From NCBI GenBank assembly GCA_029777735.1, contig JAKORR010000899.1, positions 1-10,530 of the forward strand: DNA of 10,530 nt, read 5' to 3'. Below the pieces are notes generated by a model that searched no databases, was not told the origin of the DNA, and saw only the letters and a list, made by a program, of their open reading frames with translations. A program made the position numbers and the translations under genes. How positions within the stretch are numbered: position 1 is the stretch's first letter; the number at the start of each line of letters is the position of its first letter. Of the stretch, positions 1-8,200 are shown piece by piece. Source of the DNA: Armatimonadota bacterium (GTDB taxonomy: Bacteria; Armatimonadota; Zipacnadia; Zipacnadales; FEN-943).

Positions 1-3000
1 AAGCGTGTCACGATGGCCTTGCTGCTGTTCTTGATCTCTGCGGCCCAACTCGCAGCCGCCGAGGAGCTTCTGTTGGATCCCACGGTCGACATGAACTCCT
101 GGCGCGTTTACTTGGGGTGGGAGTTTCCTGGCGCGAGGGGCCGGGCCGAGCCCGCGGTCGACACCGAGCGCGGCCCATGTTTGCAGGCAAACTTCGATTT
201 CTCGGGCGAGAGTCGGTATGCAGGTCTGGCGTGGTCGGGTGAGATCGCCAAGGCGCAAGCCGTGGGCTTCTGGGTGAAGCTCACGGATCGCGACGGCGGC
301 ATGGTGCGTCTCCAAGACGCCACGGGACAGGAGCACGCTGGGGGCTATAAGGCCAAGCGGGGCGAGTGGTGCAAGGTGGAGGTGCCGCTGCGGCCGGAAA
401 GCTTTGGCAACCACTGGTCGGGGGCCAACGACGGCGTGCTTCACTTCCCGCTGAGGGTTCTGCTGATTGCGGTGTCGCGTGGGCCCGATCGGGCGGAAAT
501 GCGCGTGGCTTGCCCCTATATCGTCACCGACAGGGTGAGGACCGACGATCGCTGGAGGATCTCGATAGCTCCACAACCGCGCGGAGGTTTGGCCTTCCGC
601 GGTGAAAAGGTGACCTACAGCGTCGGGATCTTGAACTGCCTGTCAACGCCAGCCGAGGCGATGGTTGAGGTGGAGACGCAGGAGGCTGACAGTCCTTCTC
701 TCCGAGTAGCGCAGACACGGATGCTGGTAGACGGTTGGCGCCAGGTCTTCCTGCCGTTGGACCTGCCCACTGATTGTCTGGGATATTGGTGCCTGCGTGC
801 GAGGCTTACCGATACGGCCGGGGCCAAGGTCGGGCCGGTTGTGAGCGGGCTGGTTGTCCTGCCAAGGCCGCGACACTACGGCAAGCCCGATCCGGAGTGT
901 TACTTCGGGCTGCAGACGGGTGTGGATGTGGAAGGTGCGGAGCGGCTGGGCGCCAAGGCTCTGCGACTGGCTCCTGGCTGGCGCTGGGTAGAACCGCGCG
1001 AGGGGCTGATTCTATGGGAGGAGTACCTTGACAACCAGGTATTTGGAGCGCTGGGCCACCACATGGAGGTGCTCCTCACGCTCCAAGCGATTGCGCCAGG
1101 CTGGGCTTCGTGGAAGGTCGAAGGCAAGCCAGGACTGAGTGAGCTGCCAGACCCGAGCAAACTGGGCGCCTTCGGGGAGTTCTGCCGGCAGGTGGCAGAG
1201 CGCTACCGTGGGCGGCTTGGGGCTATCGAGATACAAAATGAGCCCGATTTGACTTGCTGGGTTCATCCAGGTCTGTCCTTCGAGGAGGGTGTGGACTATT
1301 ACGTAAAGCTGTTGCAGGTGGGGTACCAGGGGGTCAAAGCTGGCGATCCGGATTTGTCTGTGGCGGGGATAGACGTCAGCGGTGGTGACTTCGACGGCAC
1401 GCTGCGCTTCACGTTGGCCGTGCTGGAGCGCGCTGCGGGGTTTCTGGACCTTTACACAGGTCATCCCTATGCATCGCCGCGCTACTTCGGGCAGGGCCTG
1501 AAGCCTAAGGGGCCTATAGCCAATCGGATGGCCGAGAAGTGCCGCGCGGCACTAGACCTGTTGGAGCGGCACGGGCTGTCCAGGCGTATGTGGATCGGTG
1601 AGCTGGGCTGGGGACTGGACGAGAAGGCCGACCCATTGAGCGTCTACTCATTGGACTTTGCTGCCTGCATCGCCCAGGCGCTCGTCGTCGGCAAGAGTGT
1701 GCCAGGCGTGGAGAAGTTCCTGTACTTCACAATGCGCGGCTGCAATGAGCATGGATACGAGTATGGCCTGTTGCGTGGAGAGCCTGCCTACCCGCTGCCG
1801 GCGGCCTTGGCCTATTCGACTTGCGCATATCTGCTGCACCATGCCCGGCCGGGTGAGCTGAGCGGTGTGAGCAGCGACGTATGGCGTGCAACTTTTACCG
1901 TGCCCGAGCGAGATCAGCTTGTGGTTGTGTGGTGGACTGAAGGAGAAGCAGTGCGGCTGGACCTCCCGGCCGGGGAGCCGTCGGGTACGTGGCTGGACAG
2001 CTTTTGCCGGGTCCTGCGGCCGAAGGGTGAGGGCCTGAAGATCAGCCGGCTGCCGGTGTACTGGGTACTGCCGCTGTCCAAGGTGGGGCCGGGACCGGCC
2101 TTCCTCAAGGGCATCGAGATACGGCCGGCGCAGCCGGTGCGCGTAGACAAGGTGTTTCTGGCCACCACAGACCGGTTGGCGGTGCAGGTGTCCAATCCAA
2201 CCAATAAGGTCCAGGCTGTGACTGTGGAGGCTCAGGGAAGAAAACAGACCTTTGACATGCCCGCTGGAGCAAACAGGGTGCGCCTCGATATGGCTCTGGT
2301 CTCGCCCTTGCCCATCGGGCGGGACGTCGAGGTGCCTGTGACCATGTCCTGTGGCGACTTCCGGGAGGAGGTTGTGCTGAGAACTCACCTACAGAGCTTG
2401 GAGCCGCCTCCGAACGGCTTTCAGGCCGATGCGGAGCTGGACGAATGGAAGAATCGCAGGTCCCTGAGACTGGCAGAGCGCAGTCAGATACTGCCTCCTG
2501 ATCCTACGGTGGGCTGGGACGGACCAGCGGACTTGAGCGTGGACGCCTACCTCGCTGCGGATGGGAAAGCACTATACTTCGCCGCCGCCGTTACGGACGA
2601 CAAGCATGCTGCACCTGCCGTTGGTCCAGACGACTTCTGGAAATCAGACAGCCTGCAGATTGCCCTGGACCCGGAAAACGACTCGGGAGCGGAGGGCTTC
2701 GACAGCAACGACCGGGAGGTGGGGCTTGTTCTCGGCGGCAAGGAAGCAAGGGCCTTCATCAGCTATCCTGAGCCGCGCCGGCGCTTGGAGGTGCCGGTGG
2801 CGGCCAGACGCGAAGAGGGCTGGACGGTGTACGAGGCAGCCTTCGCTTGGGCGGCCCTTGGCCTCAAGTCCCCTCAGCCAGGACAGATCATGGCCCTGAA
2901 CTTCATCGCGAACGAGAACGACGGGGAGGGACGAGTGTATTGGATTGGCCTGACGCCAGGTATCGGCGAAGCGAAGGTTCCGGCTGTGTACCAGCAGTTC

Positions 3001-3015
3001 CGGCTGGGTTGGTGA
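1..3015 (+). CDS. Secreted multidomain glycoside hydrolase (clan GH-A-like) with C-terminal CBM9-like domain, 5' end probably outside window
   Basis: Probably an exported enzyme that cleaves a polysaccharide or glycoside; the substrate is unknown. Residues are numbered from the ATG at 13. A hydrophobic leader (about 2-16, ending AAQLAAAEE) is a signal peptide core. Residues 20-175 look like a beta-sandwich domain and 177-285 like an Ig-type domain. About 295-640 looks like a TIM barrel: IEIQNEP puts the acid/base at Glu410, HPY lies at 484-486, and WIGELGWG puts the nucleophile at Glu530. NEP plus a later E in GELGW is the clan GH-A signature (GH5, GH39 and relatives). Beta-rich segments follow, then a CBM9-like domain at about 798-1000 (DAELDEW, ALYFAAAVTDD, DSLQIALD). 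The start is uncertain: the frame is open from base 1 and reads KRVT just before the ATG. No ribosome binding site is visible, and the leader lacks its usual basic residues if translation begins at 13, so the true start is probably upstream. Sure of a secreted GH-A-like enzyme, not of the GH family. Confidence 0.8.
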   Translation, partial: KRVTMALLLFLISAAQLAAAEELLLDPTVDMNSWRVYLGWEFPGARGRAEPAVDTERGPCLQANFDFSGESRYAGLAWSGEIAKAQAVGFWVKLTDRDGGMVRLQDATGQEHAGGYKAKRGEWCKVEVPLRPESFGNHWSGANDGVLHFPLRVLLIAVSRGPDRAEMRVACPYIVTDRVRTDDRWRISIAPQPRGGLAFRGEKVTYSVGILNCLSTPAEAMVEVETQEADSPSLRVAQTRMLVDGWRQVFLPLDLPTDCLGYWCLRARLTDTAGAKVGPVVSGLVVLPRPRHYGKPDPECYFGLQTGVDVEGAERLGAKALRLAPGWRWVEPREGLILWEEYLDNQVFGALGHHMEVLLTLQAIAPGWASWKVEGKPGLSELPDPSKLGAFGEFCRQVAERYRGRLGAIEIQNEPDLTCWVHPGLSFEEGVDYYVKLLQVGYQGVKAGDPDLSVAGIDVSGGDFDGTLRFTLAVLERAAGFLDLYTGHPYASPRYFGQGLKPKGPIANRMAEKCRAALDLLERHGLSRRMWIGELGWGLDEKADPLSVYSLDFAACIAQALVVGKSVPGVEKFLYFTMRGCNEHGYEYGLLRGEPAYPLPAALAYSTCAYLLHHARPGELSGVSSDVWRATFTVPERDQLVVVWWTEGEAVRLDLPAGEPSGTWLDSFCRVLRPKGEGLKISRLPVYWVLPLSKVGPGPAFLKGIEIRPAQPVRVDKVFLATTDRLAVQVSNPTNKVQAVTVEAQGRKQTFDMPAGANRVRLDMALVSPLPIGRDVEVPVTMSCGDFREEVVLRTHLQSLEPPPNGFQADAELDEWKNRRSLRLAERSQILPPDPTVGWDGPADLSVDAYLAADGKALYFAAAVTDDKHAAPAVGPDDFWKSDSLQIALDPENDSGAEGFDSNDREVGLVLGGKEARAFISYPEPRRRLEVPVAARREEGWTVYEAAFAWAALGLKSPQPGQIMALNFIANENDGEGRVYWIGLTPGIGEAKVPAVYQQFRLGW

Positions 3016-3075
3016 TACCCGCACAGGGTCCCCAAGGGCACGGGCGCGAGCTCCTCCGGCCGTGAAGGCGCCGGC

Positions 3076-3104
3076 TTGTGGAGCGGTGTCTCAGTGATTA
3101 CACT
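3076..3104 (+). promoter_or_regulatory. Weak sigma70-like promoter candidate
   Basis: TTGTGG at 3076-3081 and TACACT at 3099-3104 are separated by exactly 17 bases, the preferred spacing for a housekeeping promoter. Matches to consensus are only 3/6 and 4/6. It lies in the 166-base spacer ahead of the membrane-protein gene, about 78 bases before its TTG start, which would make that gene and the next one a separate transcription unit from the glycosidase. In G+C-rich DNA such matches arise by chance, so this is a suggestion only. Confidence 0.22.
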
Positions 3105-3114
3105 GGGGTCCAGT
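3102..3114. repeat. Small perfect inverted repeat (ACTGG-ggt-CCAGT) in intergenic spacer
   Basis: Two 5-base arms at 3102-3106 and 3110-3114 are perfectly complementary around a 3-base centre. The element overlaps the end of the candidate -10 box and the place where transcription would start, a position typical of an operator. The arms are short, so chance is a real alternative. The rest of the 3016-3181 spacer shows no open gene. It has a possible hairpin, CCGGC at 3056-3060 with GCCGG at 3070-3074, without a following T tract. Confidence 0.2.
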
Positions 3115-3168
3115 CAGCGAAGTAGGCTGATCCTGGCCCGGCGGAACAATCTCAGGCGGAACTCAATC

Positions 3169-3173
3169 GGGGG
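3169..3173 (+). promoter_or_regulatory. Ribosome binding site deciding a TTG start
   Basis: GGGGG sits 8 bases ahead of the TTG at 3182. In the same frame the nearest upstream stop is TGA at 3128-3130, and no ATG, GTG or TTG lies between them. The next in-frame ATG is at residue 86 and would remove the first two predicted membrane helices. TTG at 3182 is therefore the best start. Confidence 0.55.
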
Positions 3174-3181
3174 TCTTATCC

Positions 3182-5179
3182 TTGGCTGTAGCACCCACAC
3201 AGATCGCTCCGCAGGCCGGACCTGACGAGACGGCCGTCGTCGAGGGTCTCACCCTCCGTGCGGCGGTCTGGTCTCTCGTATTCCTGGCCGTGGCCTGTAT
3301 CTGGATTCAGCATGCCGGACTGATCTCGCACGGCACTCAGATAGGGGAGAGCGTACCTGTCATACCGGCGGTTGGCGCTGTCATTGTACTCACGCTGCTT
3401 GCGCCCCTGCTGCGCCGCCTACCGCGCCCCTTCCACATGTCGCAGCAGCAGGTGATGTTGGTCTATATCTTCCTGTGCGTCGCGGTGACGATGCCCTCGG
3501 TAGGCGTCGTCCGGATGCTCTTCCCCAACACGACCGCGCTGTTCTACTTTGCCTCGCCCGAGAACGATTTCGCCCGCTTCCAGCAATACGTACCAAGCTG
3601 GCTTGTCCCACACGACCCGGAAGTCATCCGCCAGATGTATGAAGGCTCACCGACGGAGACGGTTCCCTTGCGGCCCTGGCTAGTGCCGCTTGCCTCCTGG
3701 ACCTTCTTCTACACGGTTTGCTTCATCACCATGCTGTGCGTCATCTGTCTCTTCAGACGCCAGTGGGTGGAGAAGGAGAGGCTAACCTTCCCGATAGTCC
3801 ACATGATGCTGGACCTGTCGGACCAGACAGGGCGGCGGCTCGTGGGCGGGTTCTTCCGCAACCCGCTGATGTGGACGGGCTTCGTGCTGGTCACGATCTA
3901 CAACGTGTTGAACATCCTCAACGCGTGGAATCCGGCGGTGCCGTGCATAGGTCGCGCATACGACTTGGGCCAGTTGTTCACTGAGCGCCCTTGGTCCGCG
4001 ATTCGCCCGCTCAGCCTTGCCTGGCGCCCGGAGAACTTCGGTCTGGGCTATCTCGTATCTACTGAGATCACCTTCTCGGTGTGGTTTTTCTACTTGCTGC
4101 TGCGCGTAAGCAACGTTGTGGCCGTGATGCTGGGCTACGAGATCGCAGGCTTCCCCTTCGACCAGGAGCAAGCGTCGGGGGCCTACCTGGCCATGTCGGT
4201 GTTTCTCATTTACGTGGCTCGCCAGCACCTGATAGCAGCCTTCAGCCAAGCTCTGGGCCTGCGGCGAGACCTGGATGAGAGGGACGAGCCCTTGCCCTAC
4301 CGCTGGGCCGTGTTGGGGGCGATCATTGGATTCGCCACCATGGTGGGCTTTGCTGTAAAGGCTGGGATGTGGGGGTGGACGGCTACGGTGTATCTGGGGC
4401 TGTTCCTGCTGTTCGCGCTGGTCTACGCGCGTGCGCGGGCCGAGGCCGGAGCGGCGATGGTCTGGCTGTTCCCCTTCTATCAGCACAAGCGGATGATGCT
4501 CAACGTGCTGGGTTCGGCGCCCTTCGTGCGCGGGGAGAACTACAGCAATCTGACTATCTTCTCCGTGCTCATGTTTCTCTCACGAGGGTTTTACCAGTCC
4601 ACGATGGCTTACCAGCTAGAGAGCGCCAAGATAGCGTCTGAGATTGGCATCAAGCCACGGCACTTACCACCGTGGCTGGTGGTCGCTGTGGTGTTGGGCC
4701 TCGTCGGCGCGTACTGGGTCCACCTGACGGCGTACTACACGCATGGCGCCAACATTCTCGAGGGCGGAACCACCGAAGGTGGCTACCGCACAACGTTGGC
4801 CCGCACTGAGTTTGAGGAGCTGGCGTCCCTCCTGAAGGCGCCCAAGCCCAGGGACGTGGCCCGGTCGCTGGCGGGTCTGTCAGGTCTTGTCATCACCACT
4901 ATCTTGGTGACGGTCCGCAGCTACTTTCTGCGCTTTCCCCTCCACCCGCTGGGCTTCGCAATGGTTGCTTCCTACGGCGACCCCCTGTGGGGCCCCTTCC
5001 TTCTTGTGTGGATTATCAAGACGATCGTTCTTCGTCTAGGCGGGATGCGCATGTACCGCCAACTCATCCCCTTCTTCCTGGGGATTGTCATTGGGCATTA
5101 CTTCGTGGCCGGACTAGTGTGGGGCTGGCTGAGCATCTTCAATGAGATGTACCGACGATACTGTGTGCACTTCGGCTAG
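3182..5179 (+). CDS. Polytopic inner-membrane protein, DUF6785/DUF6784-type (OPT-like putative transporter)
   Basis: A 665-residue integral membrane protein of unproven function. About 12-14 hydrophobic helices are visible (roughly 27-45, 58-78, 88-110, 167-191, 227-247, 290-312, 331-350, 374-395, 397-415, 455-470, 496-515, 562-580, 603-617, 626-650). The features I recognise are the central FRRQWVEKERLTFPIVHMML at 191-210, which resembles the QW..ErL.fP motif of DUF6785 proteins, and the C-terminal PLHPLGFA...GGMRMYRQLIPFFLG stretch (586-634), which matches the DUF6784 end. These proteins are distantly reminiscent of oligopeptide transporters (OPT), so a secondary transport role is plausible but inferred. 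There is no signal peptide; about 26 polar residues precede the first helix. The gene begins with TTG. It follows the glycosidase by 166 bases and precedes the pseudo-M28/permease gene by 103 bases in the same direction, so it could import products released by the former. The family assignment is from memory of motifs, not a search. Confidence 0.75.
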   Translation: MAVAPTQIAPQAGPDETAVVEGLTLRAAVWSLVFLAVACIWIQHAGLISHGTQIGESVPVIPAVGAVIVLTLLAPLLRRLPRPFHMSQQQVMLVYIFLCVAVTMPSVGVVRMLFPNTTALFYFASPENDFARFQQYVPSWLVPHDPEVIRQMYEGSPTETVPLRPWLVPLASWTFFYTVCFITMLCVICLFRRQWVEKERLTFPIVHMMLDLSDQTGRRLVGGFFRNPLMWTGFVLVTIYNVLNILNAWNPAVPCIGRAYDLGQLFTERPWSAIRPLSLAWRPENFGLGYLVSTEITFSVWFFYLLLRVSNVVAVMLGYEIAGFPFDQEQASGAYLAMSVFLIYVARQHLIAAFSQALGLRRDLDERDEPLPYRWAVLGAIIGFATMVGFAVKAGMWGWTATVYLGLFLLFALVYARARAEAGAAMVWLFPFYQHKRMMLNVLGSAPFVRGENYSNLTIFSVLMFLSRGFYQSTMAYQLESAKIASEIGIKPRHLPPWLVVAVVLGLVGAYWVHLTAYYTHGANILEGGTTEGGYRTTLARTEFEELASLLKAPKPRDVARSLAGLSGLVITTILVTVRSYFLRFPLHPLGFAMVASYGDPLWGPFLLVWIIKTIVLRLGGMRMYRQLIPFFLGIVIGHYFVAGLVWGWLSIFNEMYRRYCVHFG

Positions 5180-5180
5180 C

Positions 5181-5195
5181 GCGGCTGACGGCCGC
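5181..5195 (+). terminator. Short G+C hairpin just after the membrane-protein stop (weak terminator or attenuator candidate)
   Basis: GCGGC at 5181-5185 pairs with GCCGC at 5191-5195 around TGACG, beginning one base after the TAG stop. A competing pairing is TCGGC at 5172-5176 with GCCGA at 5194-5198. No T tract follows, so a complete intrinsic terminator is unlikely. It may only protect an upstream transcript end or lower read-through into the next gene. Nothing else recognisable lies in the 103-base spacer apart from the ribosome binding site at its end. Confidence 0.18.
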
Positions 5196-5267
5196 CGAGG
5201 GCTGAACAGGCCGCGCCGGCAACAAGCGCGAGCAACGATCCGTAGCTTGGGCATACATACCCGGCTT

Positions 5268-5272
5268 GGAGG
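5268..5272 (+). promoter_or_regulatory. Ribosome binding site deciding the start of the pseudo-M28/permease gene
   Basis: GGAGG sits 10 bases ahead of the ATG at 5283. The protein begun there opens with a textbook signal peptide (MRLVR, hydrophobic core, GAFA-Q). An in-frame ATG at 5142 would add 47 arginine-rich residues, overlap the previous gene and bury the signal peptide, so the ATG at 5283 is preferred. Confidence 0.7.
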
Positions 5273-5282
5273 CTATCGGGCT

Positions 5283-8200
5283 ATGAGATTGGTAAGAGCA
5301 GTGGCGGCCTTGGTTCTGGGGGCTCTGGCAGGGACTGGGGCCTTCGCGCAAGGGCCCTTGGGCTTACACGAGCAATTGGCCGCTGCGGTCCACGCCGACC
5401 GTGTGCGCGCCCACATTGACTATCTGGCCGGCTTGGGCAGTCGCGTGTCGGGGTATCCGGGCAATGCCCAGGCCGCCGACTATGTTCTTGCACAATTTAA
5501 GGCGCTGGGGCTTGAGACCTACGTCCAGGAATTCGACCTGCCTACGCCGCTGGACCGCGGGTGCTGGCTGGAGGTAGAGGGCAAGAGATACCAGATCAAC
5601 GCGCTGTGGCCCAACCTGGTGCGGACGTCGCAGGTTCCGCGGCAGGGCCTTCAGGGGCCGCTGATCTACGTTGGCAGTGGCCGGCTGTCGGACTTTGACG
5701 GTAAGTCTGTCGAGAAGTCACTGGTCCTCATGGACTTCAACACGGGGCAAAACTGGCTCAACGCACCGCTGCTGGACGCCTCGGCCGTGATCTTCCTCCA
5801 GCCGCCTGATACCACTCGCGGTGAGGCCGAGATGAAGTTCCTTCGCTGTCCGGTAGACGTGCCGCGTTTCTACCTGGAGGGAGAGGCCGCGGGAGATCTT
5901 CTCGCTTACGGGGCCACCACGGACGTGGAGGCCAGGATTGTCACTGACGTGGAGTGGGTCAACCGCACCAACCGTAACATCATCGGCATCCTGCCGGGCC
6001 GCGATCCTGAGAAGGCCAAGGAGGCCTTGATCCTCTCGGCCTACTACGACTCGATCTCCGTGGTTCCGCGACGGGCGCCCGGGGCTGAGAACGCCGTGAG
6101 CCTGAGCACAATGCTGGAGCTGGCGCGGGCCTTCAGGGACCACCGACCCGCACGCTCGATCATCTTCCTGGCCACCAGCGGGCACTTCCAGGCCCTTGCC
6201 GGTGCGCGTGAGTTCGTGCGGCTCTGGGGCCAGGAACCACGCCGCCCTAAGGACCGCGGGAGGCAACTGGTACGTCTCGAACGTAGTGCGGCACGCCTGC
6301 GGCAGGACAAGGTGAACATCGACCACGAGCTGGCAGCTCTTGATCGCAAGGAGCGGGAAAGCGAAGCGCGCGGTCTCCCATTGCCCCCGGCCGAACGCGT
6401 GATCCACATCGGCCAGCTCGAGCTGACACGTGAGCAGGCATACCTGCGCAAGAACCGCGACGACCGCGACCTCGCACGTCTAGAGGACAAGATCGCGCTG
6501 TGGAAGAGGCTGGACCAGTTCGACCGCATCCATCTCTTTGTAGGGCTGGACCTGTCGTCGCACAACGACCAGCTCGGCGTCTTCTCGGTGGGGTGGTACT
6601 ACAAGCAGGACCATCTGCTACGCTTTTACTCGCCGCTGGGCAAGCAGTTCGCGGCCTATGCAGAGAAGGCTGGCGCGGAGCTGGGGTTTGACTCGGCATA
6701 CTGCTTCGCCGACGGCATCAACCCGATCAAGGGCCGAGAGTGGTACAGTTTCTTCCCGGGAAAGATCGGATTTGACCACGAGATGCTTATCCGCGGCGGC
6801 CGCCCAGGGATAACCCTGGCGACGGTAAACGATGCACGCTCGCTCGTGGATACGCCGTTGGACACGCCGGAGCGGTTGGACTGGCTCAGCCTAACTCCTC
6901 AGATGCGACTGGCTTGCTGCCTGCTTTACGACCTGGCTGAGGACGCTGAGCTGCGCGAGCAGGGTCTTAAGCGCATTGAAACACTCAAGAAGATGCACGA
7001 CCTGATCGACGTGCAGGGGATGGTGTACGAATTTCGTCGGCGTCAGTCCTTCGTGCCCAACACGCCCGTACCAAACGCGCTAGTGTTGGTGCAGGGCACG
7101 GCGCGGATGATGATGGGCGTACACACCACTGCGTGTACGATGGCCAACGAGTCTAGCGAGTTCGAGCTGGCGGGGGAGATGGAGAGCCGAATGTCGCTGA
7201 TCGAGGCTTACGGTTTCGACGAGGCTGGGCGGCTTGTCTATGCACCTGACCGCGGCGCCGATGGGGACAAGAAGTATCCGCGCGATGTCTACGGGCGCGC
7301 GGGGCTTAAGCGGCCGGTCATAGTGTTTCCCTGTTCGGCCACCAGCATCTACGACCTGGTAGACGAGCGGTACTTTCAGACGCTACAGCAGCTTTTCGTC
7401 TATGACGCGCGCGACTACGCCGAGCCTATCAGCTTCGGCTATTCGTTGTCGCAGGGCGGCGCCACCAGCGAGTTTCCGTCCTACGTAGAGCCCTGTGCTG
7501 TCGTCTACTCCATGCCTGAGGTAGACCTGCAAGTGACGATGAGCATGGGCCTGCTTGGGGTGCGCCTTGTGCTTATCAACGCCACCGCACAGCGCCCAAC
7601 CGGCGAGGGCTTCCCGGCCGACGCAACGCCGGCCATCGCCTTTACTCCCTTGCAGGTGGCCAAGGACATGTGGCTGCTGGACGAGAGCCGCATGGCCAAG
7701 CTGCGAGCCAACGGCATTCGCAATCGCCGCCTTGACGATCTGCACGAGACGGCCAAGGAGACGCTGGACACGGCCCTGAAGGCCATCGCGGCGCGCGACT
7801 ACTCGACGGGCATGGCTGCGGCCCGTCATGCCTGGGGTTACGAGTCGCGGGCCTATCCCGACGTGCAGCGCACTGCCATCGACGTCATCAAGGGTGTACT
7901 GTTCTACCTGGCTCTGCTGTTGCCCTTCGCCTACTTCGCCGAGCGGTTGTTCATCCACTCGCGCACTGTCATTGGGCTCATCTGTGGCACAGTGGCCATG
8001 TTCCTGCTGGTTTTCCTCTGCCTATATCTGGTTCATCCGGCCTTCGCACTCACCAATGCGCCGCCGATCATCCTACTCAGCTTTATCATCATGGCCTTGG
8101 CCGTCCTCGTCATAGCCATTGTGACCATGAAGTTCAACGAAGAGCTGAAGCAGATGAAGCGGGCCCGCAGCGGTGTGCACGAAGCGGATGTGGGGCGGCT

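Noticed and set aside
1648..2388. Long open frame on the - strand (246 codons) inside the glycosidase gene
   Set aside because: It is antisense to a well-supported gene with recognisable domains. Its translation is rich in His, Gln and Arg, as expected from reading G+C-rich coding DNA in the wrong frame.
3782..4486. Long open frame on the - strand (234 codons) inside the membrane-protein gene
   Set aside because: Antisense to a gene with clear membrane helices and family motifs; the translation is low-complexity and polar with no recognisable motif.
5142..5282. ATG at 5142 as start of the 1571-residue protein (47 extra residues)
   Set aside because: It overlaps the preceding gene, encodes an Arg-rich stretch that would block the signal peptide, and has no better ribosome binding site. 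GGAGG plus a signal peptide support 5283.
5180..5282. Promoter in the 103-base spacer around GCATACATAC (5251-5260)
   Set aside because: The A/T-richer patch is -10-like, but no acceptable -35 box lies 16-18 bases upstream.
5718..6407. Long open frame on the - strand (229 codons) inside the pseudo-M28 region
   Set aside because: Antisense artefact of G+C-rich coding DNA; no motif and no convincing start signal.
5358..6917. Annotation as an active M28 aminopeptidase
   Set aside because: The expected His, Asp, Glu-Glu and final His positions read Tyr, Asn, His-Phe and Asp. Only one ligand Asp is clearly kept.
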